Below are positions 49,901 through 61,887 of a stretch of 64,000 nucleotides of DNA, in pieces; the first letter of the stretch is position 1; each line of letters starts with the position of its first letter. Made by a program: the position numbers and the translations under genes. The notes under the pieces were generated by a model that was given only the letters and a program-made list of their open reading frames with translations, did not search any database and was not told the origin of the DNA. This stretch comes from Apostichopus japonicus. Lineage: Eukaryota; Echinodermata; Holothuroidea; Aspidochirotida; Stichopodidae. The stretch covers positions 11,404,499 through 11,468,498 of the forward strand of contig NC_092565.1 in NCBI RefSeq assembly GCF_037975245.1. Reading direction: 5' to 3'.

Positions 49901-51366
49901 CATCCGCAGAACCCCCGGTGGAGAAGAGAGAGAAAAGAGAGAGGAAGAGATGAGAGGAGAGATGAAAGGGAGAAGAGAGAAGGCTTCTCGCGTTGCTTGG
50001 TGGATGGCACGGGTGTCATGCGACCTGGCGGAGGGTAGAGCGGCAGGCCGAAGGCGACGGCAGGCCGGCCCGATTCACCCGCAGAGATCTGGATCTCGTT
50101 CGAGAATTCGAGATCTCGTGGGGGGCAGTCGGGAGGGGCAGTCGATCAGAGAGAAAGGAGAAGGGAGAGATGAGAGATGAGAGATGAGAGAGAAAGGAGA
50201 AGGGAGAAGGGAGAAGGCTTCTCGTGTTTTTTGGTGGTTGGCACAAGTGTCATGAGAGAAAGGAGAGATGAGAGAGAAAGGAGAAGGGAGAAGAGAGCAG
50301 GCTTCTCGCGTTGTTCGGTGGATGGCACAAGTGTCATGAGAGAAAGGAGAAGGGAGAGATGAGAGATGAGAGAGAAAGGAGAAGGGAGAAGAGAGTAGGC
50401 TTCTCGCGTTGCTTGGTGGATGGCACGAGTGTCATGCGACCTGGCAGAGTGGCGGGTCGAAGGCGACGGCAGGCAGGCCGGCCCGATGCATCCGCAAGAT
50501 CTGACTCTCGTTCGAGATTTTGAGATCTCTTTAGTGTAGCGGGTATTGGCTTAAGTGTGTGATCCAATGGTCAGAACGAGTGGGCAGAGTGAATCGGATT
50601 CTATATATGAGGGGGGTTGTAGAGTCGATCCAAGACTCGAGAAGGCTTTTAATATCTGTCGTGTGTGTATAAATGTCATGGTTGGACACTTGCGGGCCCT
50701 CTCGTAGGGTCGGCCGTCGTTTCTTCGCGACCATGTGTTGCAACTCGGCGCTCTCACGGGGTTCATCCACTCCCCCCCCCCCCGTGAGCAGAGGTGTCCC
50801 TCCGTGCACACGTATATATCAACGTTCAGATATGAAGCTTTCGCGGACGGGAGTCCACCCGAGACTCGAAAAGGCTCCTTGCCTGTGGTGCGTAAATATT
50901 TTTGCACGTCTAGACTCTTGCTGGCCTTCTCGGTAGGGTCAGCCGTCGTTTCATCGCGACCATGTGTTGCAACTCGGCGCTCAGAGCGGGGGTTTTCACC
51001 CACTCGCCCCGTGAGCAGAAGGTTCTTTCGTGCATATTATCTACAAACCCAGATATTGAGCTTTTTCATCCGCAGAACCCCCGGTGGAGAAGAGAGAGAA
51101 GAGAGAGAAGAGAGAGAAGAGAGAGGAAGAGATGAGAGGAGAGATGAAAGGGAGAAGAGAGAAGGCTTCTCGCGTTGCTTGGTGGATGGCACGAGTGTCA
51201 TGCGACCTGGCGGAGGGTAGAGCGGCAGGCCGAAGGCGACGGCAGGCCGGCCCGATTCACCCGCAGAGATCTGGATCTCGTTCGAGAATTCGAGATCTCG
51301 TGGGGGGCAGTCGGGAGGGGCAGTCGGTCAGAGAGAAAGGAGAAGGGAGAGATGAGAGATGAGAGA

Positions 51367-51622
51367 GAAAGGAGAAGTGAGAAGGCTTCTCGTGTTTTTT
51401 GTTGGTTGGCACAAGTGTCATGAGAGAAAGGAGAGATGATAGAGAAGAGAGAAGGCTTCTCGCGTTGCTTGGTGATTGGCACGAGTGTCATGCGACCGGG
51501 CGGAGGGCAGAGTCGCAGGCCGAAGGCCGAAGGCGACGGCAGGCCGGCCCGATTCACCCACAGAGATCATCGGTCTCGTTCGAAGTTTCGAGATCTCGTG
51601 GGGGTAGTCGGGAGGGGTAGTC
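51367..51622 (+). repeat. Transition from 1.17-kb array to 18S-proximal spacer
   Basis: The twentieth spacer unit changes after about 51,366. Two purine/dyad modules follow, then a GGCCGAAGGCCGAAGGCGAC duplication and a GATCATCGGTCTCG variant of the usual GATCTGGATCTCG block. The same version precedes each of the other three 18S stubs. Confidence 0.75.
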
Positions 51623-52242
51623 GAGTCGATCCGATACTCGAGAAGGCCTTCAATATCTGTCGTATGTGTATAAATGTCATGGTTGGACTCGTGCAAGATA
51701 TATCCGGGAGCAACCCCGACACTCCTCTGAAAATACGGGTTGCTCCCAGGTGAGAAGGTCGATTGTGTGGTCGATGGCACGAGTGTCATGCGACCGGGCG
51801 AGGGCCGAGTATTTAGCCGACGGTGACGGCAGGCCGCCCGATGGAGAAACGGTCAGATATCGAGCTTTCATCACGGGACCCGTTCGGGCTTGTTGCCGTT
51901 GCTGCGACCATGTGTTGCAATCGGCGCTCTGTACGGGCTTTTTCATCCAAGCAACGAATGCACGCTCGAGGCGTGCGATTTCTCCTCTATAATAGTGGAC
52001 GAGCCGTCGCCCTCCCGCGTCGCTTCGAACCTGTCCCGTGTCCAAGGCGGGACCACTGCAACTCCTCTCGAAACGACCCAGTCGACTCGGGTAGAGATAT
52101 ACACCTCGAGAATCCCTTCGGGCGGTTCTTCGATCACTGTACCGTAATAGCACGGCATCGAAGGTTGAGGATTGAGAGAGAAAGGGGAGTGCGAGAGCGA
52201 CTCCAGGATGGCGAACGGGCCTAGCCCGGTTCCGTCGACCGT
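51623..52242 (+). promoter_or_regulatory. rDNA promoter/5'ETS-like leader 1
   Basis: The segment directly upstream of 18S stub 1. It opens with GAGTCGATCC (51,623), then TATAAATG (51,669-51,676), GATATATCC (51,697-51,705) and a perfect 11-bp hairpin. That hairpin has GGGAGCAACCC at 51,706-51,716 pairing with 51,737-51,747 across a 20-nt loop. Further hairpins are GCACGC/GCGTGC (51,960-51,976) and CGGGC/GCCCG (52,216-52,228). The position suggests a Pol I promoter and external transcribed spacer. The transcription start cannot be fixed from sequence; GATATATCCGGGAG is a candidate core. Confidence 0.6.
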
Positions 52243-52416
52243 TACCTGGTTGATCCTGCCAGTAGTCATGCTTGTCTCGAATATTAAGCAATGCACGGCT
52301 AAGTACAATCCTGAACATACAAGAGAAACTGCAGATGGCTCATTAGATCAGTTATGGTTTATTGGAGAAAGTCTTATACCATGGATAACTGTGGTAATTC
52401 TAGAGCTTATACTAAT
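52243..52416 (+). rRNA. Truncated 18S rRNA 5' end, stub 1 (pseudogene)
   Basis: Begins with TACCTGGTTGATCCTGCCAG, the near-universal start of eukaryotic small-subunit rRNA. It continues through GGCTCATTAGATCAGTTATG to GTGGTAATTCTAGAGC, matching about the first 175 nt of 18S. It then turns directly into GA-rich spacer. It lacks two bases in the usual CATATG (reads CATG) and has AATATTAAG. Bases that are almost invariant in eukaryotes are changed: GCCATGCATGTC reads GCAATGCACGGC, and GAATGGCTCATTAAATC reads AGATGGCTCATTAGATC. It is not a functional 18S. Confidence 0.93.
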
Positions 52417-54826
52417 GAGAGAGAAAGGAAAAGGGAGAAGAGAGAAGGCTTCTCGCGTTGCTTGGTGGATGGCACGAGTGTCATGCGACCGGGCGGAGGG
52501 CAGAGTCGTAGGCCGAAGGCGACGGCAGGCCGGCCCGATCCACCCGCAGAGATGAGAGAGAAAGTAGAATGGAGAGATGAAGAATGAGAGAGGAAGGAGA
52601 AGAGAGAAGGCTTCTCGCATTGCTTGGTGGCTGGCACGAGTGTCATGCGACCGGGCGGAGGGCAGAGCGGCAGGCCGAAGGCGACGGCAGGCCGGCCCGA
52701 TTCACCCGCAGAGATCTGGATCTCGTTCGAGAATTCGAGATCTCGTGGGGGCAGTCGGGAGGGGCATTCGAGTCGATCCGAGACTCGTGAAGGCTTTCAA
52801 TATCTGTCGTGTGTGTATAAATGTCATGGTTGGACACTTGCGGGCCCTCTCGTAGGGTCGGCCGTCGTTTCTTCGCGACCATGTGTTGCAACTCGGCGCT
52901 CTCACGGGGTTCATCCACTCCCCCCCGTGAGCAGAGGTGTCCCTCCGTGCACACGTATATATCAACGTTCAGATATGAAGCTTTCGCGGACGGGAGTCCA
53001 CCCGAGACTCGAAAAGGCTCCTTGCCTGTGGTGCGTAAATATTTTTGCACGTCTAGACTCTTGCTGGCCTTCTCGGTAGGGTCAGCCGTCGTTTCATCGC
53101 GACCATGTGTTGCAACTCGGCGCTCAGAACGGGGGTTTTCACCCACTCGCCCCGTGAGGAGAAGATTCTTTCGTGCATATTATCTACAAACCCAGATATT
53201 GAGCTTTTTCATCCGCAGAACCCCCTGTGGAGAAGAGAGAAGAGAGAGAAGAGAGAGAGAGAGAGGAGAGATGAAAGGGAGAAGAGAGAAGGCTTCTCGC
53301 GTTGCTTGGTGGATGGCACGAGTGTCATGCGACCTGGCGGAGGGTAGAGCGGCAGGCCGAAGGCGACGGCAGGCCGGCCCGATTCACCCGCAGAGATCTG
53401 GATCTCGTTCGAGAATTCGAGATCTCGTTGGGGGCAGTCGGGAGGGGCAGTCGATCAGAGAGAAAGGAGAAGGGAGAGATGAGAGATGAGAGAGAAAGGA
53501 GAGGGGAGAAGGGAGAAGAGAGAAGGCATCTCGCGTTGTTCGGTGGATGGCACAAGTGTCATGAGAGAAAGGAGAAGGGAGAGATGAGAGATGAGAGAGA
53601 AAGGAGAAGGGAGAATAGAGTAGGCTTCTCGCGTTGCTTGGTGGATGGCACGAGTGTCATGCGACCTGGCAGAGTGGCGGGTCGAAGGCGACGGCAGGCC
53701 GGCCCGATGCATCTGCAAGATCTGACCCTCGTTCGAGATTTTGAGATCTCTTTATTGTAGCGGGTATTGGCTTAAGTGTGTGATCCAATGGTCAGAACGA
53801 GTGGGCAGAGTGAATCGGATTCTATATATGAGGGGGGTTGTAGAGTCGATCCAAGACTCGAGAAGGCTTTTAATATCTGTCGTGTGTGTATAAATGTCAT
53901 GGTTGGACACTTGCGGGCCCTCTCGTAGGGTCGGCCGTCGTTTCTTCGCGACCATGTGTTGCAACTCGGCGCTCTCACGGGGTTCATCCACTCCCCCCGT
54001 GAGCAGAGGTGTCCCTCCGTGCTGACGTATATATCAACGTTCAGATATGAAGCTTTCGCGGACGGGAGTCCACCCGAGACTCGAAAAGGCTCCTTGCCTG
54101 TGGTGCGTAAATATTTTTGCACGTCTAGACTCTTGCTGGCCTTCTCGGTAGGGTCAGCCGTCGTTTCATCGCGACCATGTGTTGCAACTCGGCGCTCAGA
54201 ACGGGGGTTTTCACCCACTCGCCCCGTGAGCAGAAGATTCTTTCGTGCATATTATCTACAAACCCAGATATTGAGCTTTTTCACCCGCAGAACCCCCGGT
54301 GGAGAAGAGAGAAGAGAGAGAAGAGAGAGAGAGAGGAGAGATGAAAGGGAGAAGAGAGAAGGCTTCTCGCGTTGCTTGGTGGATGGCACGAGTGTCATGC
54401 GACCTGGCGGAGGGTAGAGCGGCAGGCCGAAGGCGACGGCAGGCCGGCCCGATTCACCCGCAGAGATCTGGATCTCGTTCGAGAATTCGAGATCTCGTTG
54501 GGGACAGTCGGGAGGGGCAGTCGATCAGAGAGAAAGGAGAAGGGAGAGATGAGAGATGAGAGAGAAAGGAGAAGTGAGAAGGGAGAAGGCTTCTCGTGTT
54601 TTTTGTTGGTTGGCACAAGTGTCATGAGAGAAAGGAGAGATGATAGAGAAGAGAGAAGGCTTCTCGCGTTGCTTGGTGATTGGCACGAGTGTCATGCGAC
54701 CGGGCGGAGGGCAGAGTCGCAGGCCGAAGGCCGAAGGCGACGGCAGGCCGGCCCGATTCACCCACAGAGATCATCGGTCTCGTTCGAAGTTTCGAGATCT
54801 CGTGGGGGTAGTCGGGAGGGGTAGTC

Positions 54827-55446
54827 GAGTCGATCCGATACTCGAGAAGGCCTTCAATATCTGTCGTATGTGTATAAATGTCATGGTTGGACTCGTGCAA
54901 GATATATCCGGGAGCAACCCCGACACTCCTCTGAAAATACGGGTTGCTCCCAGGTGAGAAGGTCGATTGTGTGGTCGATGGCACGAGTGTCATGCGACCG
55001 GGCGAGGGCCGAGTATTTAGCCGACGGTGACGGCAGGCCGCCCGATGGAGAAACGGTCAGATATCGAGCTTTCATCACGGGACCCGTTCGGGCTTGTTGC
55101 CGTTGCTGCGACCATGTGTTGCAATCGGCGCTCTGTACGGGCTTTTTCATCCAAGCAACGAATGCACGCTCGAGGCGTGCGATTTCTCCTCTATAATAGT
55201 GGACGAGCCGTCGCCCTCCCGCGTCGCTTCGAACCTGTCCCGTGTCCAAGGCGGGACCACTGCAACTCCTCTCGAAACGACCCAGTCGACTCGGGTAGAG
55301 ATATACACCTCGAGAATCCCTTCGGGCGGTTCTTCGATCACTGTACCGTAATAGCACGGCATCGAAGGTTGAGGATTGAGAGAGAAAGGGGAGTGCGAGA
55401 GCGACTCCAGGATGGCGAACGGGCCTAGCCCGGTTCCGTCGACCGT
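54827..55446 (+). promoter_or_regulatory. rDNA promoter/5'ETS-like leader 2
   Basis: Nearly identical to leader 1 and of the same 620-bp length. The 11-bp hairpin arms are at 54,910-54,920 and 54,941-54,951. It leads into stub 2 without a gap. Confidence 0.6.
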
Positions 55447-55620
55447 TACCTGGTTGATCCTGCCAGTAGTCATGCTTGTCTCGAAGATTAAGCAATGCAC
55501 GGCTAAGTACAATCCTGAACATACAAGAGAAACTGCAGATGGCTCATTAGATCAGTTATGGTTTATTGGAGAAAGTCTTATACCATGGATAACTGTGGTA
55601 ATTCTAGAGCTTATACTAAT
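55447..55620 (+). rRNA. Truncated 18S rRNA 5' end, stub 2 (pseudogene)
   Basis: Same end point and same deviations from conserved 18S as stub 1, including loss of AT in CATATG. It keeps AAGATTAAG, which is closer to the usual 18S sequence than stub 1. Confidence 0.93.
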
Positions 55621-58045
55621 GAGAGAGAAAGGAAAAGGGAGAAGAGAGAAGGCTTCTCGCGTTGCTTGGTGGATGGCACGAGTGTCATGCGACCGGGCGG
55701 AGGGCAGAGTCGTAGGCCGAAGGCGACGGCAGGCCGGCCCGATCCACCCGCAGAGATGAGAGAGAAAGTAGAATGGAGAGATGAAGAATGAGAGAGGAAG
55801 GAGAAGAGAGAAGGCTTCTCGCATTGCTTGGTGGCTGGCACGAGTGTCATGCGACCGGGCGGAGGGCAGAGCGGCAGGCCGAAGGCGACGGCAGGCCGGC
55901 CCGATTCACCCGCAGAGATCTGGATCTCGTTCGAGAATTCGAGATCTCGTGGGGGCAGTCGGGAGGGGCATTCGAGTCGATCCGAGACTCGTGAAGGCTT
56001 TCAATATCTGTCGTGTGTGTATAAATGTCATGGTTGGACACTTGCGGGCCCTCTCGTAGGGTCGGCCGTCGTTTCTTCGCGACCATGTGTTGCAACTCGG
56101 CGCTCTCACGGGGTTCATCCACTCCCCCCCGTGAGCAGAGGTGTCCCTCCGTGCACACGTATATATCAACGTTCAGATATGAAGCTTTCGCGGACGGGAG
56201 TCCACCCGAGACTCGAAAAGGCTCCTTGCCTGTGGTGCGTAAATATTTTTGCACGTCTAGACTCTTGCTGGCCTTCTCGGTAGGGTCAGCCGTCGTTTCA
56301 TCGCGACCATGTGTTGCAACTCGGCGCTCAGAACGGGGGTTTTCACCCACTCGCCCCGTGAGCAGAAGATTCTTTCGTGCATATTATCTACAAACCCAGA
56401 TATTGAGCTTTTTCATCCGCAGAACCCCCTGTGGAGAAGAGAGAAGAGAGAGAAGAGAGAGAGAGAGAGGAGAGATGAAAGGGAGAAGAGAGAAGGCTTC
56501 TCGCGTTGCTTGGTGGATGGCACGAGTGTCATGCGACCTGGCGGAGGGTAGAGCGGCAGGCCGAAGGCGACGGCAGGCCGGCCCGATTCACCCGCAGAGA
56601 TCTGGATCTCGTTCGAGAATTCGAGATCTCGTGGGGGGCAGTCGGGAGGGGCAGTCGATCAGAGAGAAAGGAGAAGGGAGAGATGAGAGATGAGAGATGA
56701 GAGAGAAAGGAGAGGGGAGAAGGGAGAAGAGAGAAGGCATCTCGCGTTGTTCGGTGGATGGCACAAGTGTCATGAGAGAAAGGAGAAGGGAGAGATGAGA
56801 GATGAGAGAGAAAGGAGAAGGGAGAATAGAGTAGGCTTCTCGCGTTGCTTGGTGGATGGCACGAGTGTCATGCGACCTGGCAGAGTGGCGGGTCGAAGGC
56901 GACGGCAGGCCGGCCCGATGCATCTGCAAGATCTGACCCTCGTTCGAGATTTTGAGATCTCTTTATTGTAGCGGGTATTGGCTTAAGTGTGTGATCCAAT
57001 GGTCAGAACGAGTGGGCAGAGTGAATCGGATTCTATATATGAGGGGGGTTGTAGAGTCGATCCAAGACTCGAGAAGGCTTTTAATATCTGTCGTGTGTGT
57101 ATAAATGTCATGGTTGGACACTTGCGGGCCCTCTCGTAGGGTCGGCCGTCGTTTCTTCGCGACCATGTGTTGCAACTCGGCGCTCTCACGGGGTTCATCC
57201 ACTCCCCCCGTGAGCAGAGGTGTCCCTCCGTGCTGACGTATATATCAACGTTCAGATATGAAGCTTTCGCGGACGGGAGTCCACCCGAGACTCGAAAAGG
57301 CTCCTTGCCTGTGGTGCGTAAATATTTTTGCACGTCTAGACTCTTGCTGGCCTTCTCGGTAGGGTCAGCCGTCGTTTCATCGCGACCATGTGTTGCAACT
57401 CGGCGCTCAGAACGGGGGTTTTCACCCACTCGCCCCGTGAGCAGAAGATTCTTTCGTGCATATTATCTACAAACCCAGATATTGAGCTTTTTCACCCGCA
57501 GAACCCCCGGTGGAGAAGAGAGAAGAGAGAGAAGAGAGAGAGAGAGGAGAGATGAAAGGGAGAAGAGAGAAGGCTTCTCGCGTTGCTTGGTGGATGGCAC
57601 GAGTGTCATGCGACCTGGCGGAGGGTAGAGCGGCAGGCCGAAGGCGACGGCAGGCCGGCCCGATTCACCCGCAGAGATCTGGATCTCGTTCGAGAATTCG
57701 AGATCTCGTGGGGGACAGTCGGGAGGGGCAGTCGATCAGAGAGAAAGGAGAAGGGAGAGATGAGAGATGAGAGAGAAAGGAGAAGTGAGAAGGGAGAAGG
57801 CTTCTCGTGTTTTTTGTTGGTTGGCACAAGTGTCATGAGAGAAAGGAGAGATGATAGCGAAGGGAGAAGAGAGAAGGCTTCTCGCGTTGCTTGGTGATTG
57901 GCACGAGTGTCATGCGACCGTGCGGAGGGCAGAGTCGCAGGCCGAAGGCCGAAGGCGACGGCAGGCCGGCCCGATTCACCCACAGAGATCATCGGTCTCG
58001 TTCGAAGTTTCGAGATCTCGTGGGGGGTAGTCGGGAGGGGTAGTC

Positions 58046-58667
58046 GAGTCGATCCGATACTCGAGAAGGCCTTCAATATCTGTCGTATGTGTATAAATGT
58101 CATGGTTGGACTCGTGCAAGATATATCCGGGAGCAACCCCGACACTCCTCTGAAAATACGGGTTGCTCCCAGGTGAGAAGGTCGATTGTGTGGTCGATGG
58201 CACGAGTGTCATGCGACCGGGCGAGGGCCGAGTATTTAGCCGACGGTGACGGCAGGCCGCCCGATGGAGAAACGGTCAGATATCGAGCTTTCATCACTGG
58301 ACCCGTTCGGGCTTGTTGCCGTTGCTGCGACCATGTGTTGCACTCGGCGCTCTGTACGGGCTTTTTCATCCAAGCAACGAATGCACGCTCGAGGCGTGCG
58401 ATTGCTCTCCTCTATAATAGTGGACGAGCCGTGGCCCTCCCGCGTCGCTTCGAACCGGTCCCGTGTCCAAGGCGGGACCACTGCGACTCCTCTCGAAACG
58501 ACCCAGTCGACTCGGGTAGAGATATACACCTCGAGAATCCCTTCGGGCGGTTCTTCGATCACTGTACCGTAATAGCACGGCATCGAAGGTTGAGGATTGA
58601 GAGAGAAAGGGGAGTGCGAGAGCGACTCCAGGATGGCGAACGGGCCTAGCCCGGTTCCGTCGACCGT
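58046..58667 (+). promoter_or_regulatory. rDNA promoter/5'ETS-like leader 3
   Basis: 622 bp, differing from leaders 1 and 2 by GCACTCGGCG for GCAATCGGCG, a GATTGCTCTCCTC variant, and CGAACCGGTCC. The hairpin arms are intact at 58,129-58,139 and 58,160-58,170. Confidence 0.6.
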
Positions 58668-58843
58668 TACCTGGTTGATCCTGCCAGTAGTCATATGCTT
58701 GTCTCGAAGATTTAGCAATGCACGGCTAAGTACAATCCTGAACATACAAGAGAAACTGCAGATGGCTCATTAGATCAGTTATGGTTTATTGGAGAAAGTC
58801 TTATACCATGGATAACTGTGGTAATTCTAGAGCTTATACTAAT
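58668..58843 (+). rRNA. Truncated 18S rRNA 5' end, stub 3 (pseudogene)
   Basis: Retains the canonical CATATGCTTG that stubs 1 and 2 have lost, but has AAGATTTAG in place of AAGATTAAG. It shares the other deviations and the same truncation point. Confidence 0.93.
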
Positions 58844-61265
58844 GAGAGAGGAAGGAAAAGGGAGAAGAGAGAAGGCTTCTCGCGTTGCTTGGTGGATGGC
58901 ACGAGTGTCATGCGACCGGGCGGAGGGCAGAGTCGTAGGCCGAAGGCGACGGCAGGCCGGCCCGATCCACCCGCAGAGATGAGAGAGAAAGTAGAATGGA
59001 GAGATGAAGAATGAGAGAGGAAGGAGAAGAGAGAAGGCTTCTCGCGTTGCTTGGTGGCTGGCACGAGTGTCATGCGACCGGGCGGAGGGCAGAGCGGCAG
59101 GCCGAAGGCGACGGCAGGCCGGGCCGATTCACCCGCAGAGATCTGGATCTCGTTCGAGAATTCGAGATCTCGTGGGGGGCAGTCGGGAGGGGCATTCGAG
59201 TCGATCCGAGACTCGTGAAGGCTTTCAATATCTGTCGTGTGTGTATAAATGTCATGGTTGGACACTTGCGGGCCCTCTCGTAGGGTCGGCCGTCGTTTCT
59301 TCGCGACCATGTGTTGCAACTCGGCTCTCTCACGGGGTTCATCCACTCCCCCCGTGAGCAGAGGTGTCCCTCCGTGCTGACGTATATATCAACGTTCAGA
59401 TATGAAGCTTTCGCGGACGGGAGTCCACCCGAGACTCGAAAAGGCTCCTTGCCTGTGGTGCGTAAATATTTTTGCACGTCTAGACTCTTGCTGGCCTTCT
59501 CGGTAGGGTCAGCCGTCGTTTCATCGCGACCATGTGTTGCAACTCGGCGCTCAGAACGGGGGTTTTCACCCACTCGCCCCGTGAGCAGAAGATTCTTTCG
59601 TGCATATTATCTACAAACCCAGATATTGAGCTTTTTCATCCGCAGAACCCCCTGTGGAGAAGAGAGAAGAGAGAGAAGAGAGAGAGAGAGGAGAGATGAA
59701 AGGGAGAAGAGAGAAGGCTTCTCGCGTTGCTTGGTGGATGGCACGAGTGTCATGCGACCTGGCGGAGGGTAGAGCGGCAGGCCGAAGGCGACGGCAGGCC
59801 GGCCCGATTCACCCGCAGAGATCTGGATCTCGTTCGAGAATTCGAGATCTCGTGGGGGGCAGTCGGGAGGGGCAGTCGATCAGAGAGAAAGGAGAAGGGA
59901 GAGATGAGAGATGAGAGAGAAAGGAGAAGGGAGAAGGGAGAAGAGAGAAGGCTTCTCGCGTTGTTCGGTGGATGGTACAAGTGTCATGAGAGAAAGGAGA
60001 AGGGAGAGATGAGAGATGAGAGAGAAAGGAGAAGGGAGAAGAGAGTAGGCTTCTCGCGTTGCTTGGTGGATGGCACGAGTGTCATGCGACCTGGCAGAGT
60101 GGCGGGTCGAAGGCGACGGCAGGCCGGCCCGATGCATCTGCAAGATCTGACCCTCGCTCGAGATTTTGAGATCTCTTTAGTGTAGCGGGTACTGGCTTAA
60201 GTGTGTGATCCAATGGTCAGAACGAGTGGGCAGAGTGAATCGGATTCTATATATGAGGGGGGTTGTAGAGTCGATCCAAGACTCGAGAAGGCTTTTAATA
60301 TCTGTCGTGGGTGTATAAATGTCATGGTTGGACACTTGCGGGCCCTCTCGTAGGGTCGGCCGTCGTTTCTTTGCGACCATGTGTTGCAACTCGGCGCTCT
60401 CACGGGGTTCATCCACTCCCCCCCCCGTGAGCAGAGGTGTCCCTCCGTGCACACGTATATATCAACGTTCAGATATGAAGCTTTCGCGGACGGGAGTCCA
60501 CCCGAGACTCGAAAAGGCTCCTTGCCTGTGGTGCGTAAATATTTTTGCACGTCTAGACTCTTGCTGGCCTTCTCGGTAGGGTCAGCCGTCGTTTCATCGC
60601 GACCATGTGTTGCAACTCGGCGCTCAGAGCGGGGGTTTTCACCCACTCGCCCCGTGAGCAGAAGATTCTTTCGTGCATATTATCTACAAACCCAGATATT
60701 GAGCTTTTTCATCCGCAGAACCCCCGGTGGAGAAGAGAGAGAAGAGAGAGAGAGAAGAGAAGAGAGGAGAGATGGAAGGGAGAAGAGAGAAGGCTTCTCG
60801 CGTTGCTTGGTGGATGGCACGAGTGTCATGCGACCTTGCGGAGGGTAGAGCGGCAGGCCGAAAGCGACGGCAGGCCGGCCCGATTCACCCGCAGAGATCT
60901 GGATCTCGTTCGAGAATTCGAGATCTCGTGGGGGACAGTCGGGAGGGGCAGTCGATCAGAGAGAAAGGAGAAGGGAGAGATGAGAGATGAGAGAGAAAGG
61001 AGAAGTGAGAAGGGAGAAGGCTTCTCGTGTTTTTTGTTGGTTGGCACAAGTGTCATGAGAGAAAGGAGAGATGATAGCGAAGGGAGAAGAGAGAAGGCTT
61101 CTCGCGTTGCTTGGTGATTGGCACGAGTGTCATGCGACCGTGCGGAGGGCAGAGTCGCAGGCCGAAGGCCGAAGGCGACGGCAGGCCGGCCCGATTCACC
61201 CACAGAGATCATCGGTCTCGTTCGAAGTTTCGAAATCTCGTGGGGGGTAGTCGGGAGGGGTAGTC

Positions 61266-61887
61266 GAGTCGATCCGATACTCGAGAAGGCCTTCAATATC
61301 TGTCGTATGTGTATAAATGTCATGGTTGGACTCGTGCAAGATATATCCGGGAGCAACCCCGACACTCCTCTGAAAATACGGGTTGCTCCCAGGTGAGAAG
61401 GTCGATTGTGTGGTCGATGGCACGAGTGTCATGCGACCGGGCGAGGGCCGAGTATTTAGCCGACGGTGACGGCAGGCCGCCCGATGGAGAAACGGTCAGA
61501 TATCGAGCTTTCATCACGGGACCCGTTCGGGCTTGTTGCCGTTGCTGCGACCATGTGTTGCACTCGGCGCTCTGTACGGGCTTTTTCATCCAAGCAACGA
61601 ATGCACGCTCGAGGCGTGCGATTGCTCTCCTCTATAATAGTGGACGAGCCGTGGCCCTCCCGCGTCGCTTCGAACCGGTCCCGTGTCCAAGGCGGGACCA
61701 CTGCGACTCCTCTCGAAACGACCCAGTCGACTCGGGTAGAGATATACACCTCGAGAATCCCTTCGGGCGGTTCTTCGATCACTGTACCGTAATAGCACGG
61801 CATCGAAGGTTGAGGATTGAGAGAGAAAGGGGAGTGCGAGAGCGACTCCAGGATGGCGAACGGGCCTAGCCCGGTTCCGTCGACCGT
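61266..61887 (+). promoter_or_regulatory. rDNA promoter/5'ETS-like leader 4
   Basis: Very close to leader 3. The hairpin arms are at 61,349-61,359 and 61,380-61,390. Confidence 0.6.

Larger units (their letters stand above)
28317..51366 (+). repeat. Array of twenty ~1.17-kb rDNA spacer repeats
   Basis: The anchor TGTATAAATGTCATGG recurs twenty times near 28,461, 29,633, 30,803, 31,975, 33,145, 34,316, 35,490, 36,660, 37,830, 39,001, 40,171, 41,341, 42,513, 43,683, 44,854, 46,017, 47,180, 48,343, 49,506 and 50,666. Spacings are 1,160-1,174 bp. Copies are nearly identical and differ by single bases, small indels in GA tracts, and a C run of 6-12. I call it rDNA intergenic spacer because the same blocks lead into 18S-stub units further right. 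Internal open frames (for example 155 codons, minus strand, in every unit) are copies of one another, with no recognisable protein. Confidence 0.93.

Noticed and set aside
51823-52224. 133-codon plus-strand ORF in the leader (also in the other leaders)
   Set aside because: It lies in ETS-like sequence with hairpins upstream of 18S; overlapping frames on both strands are equally open.
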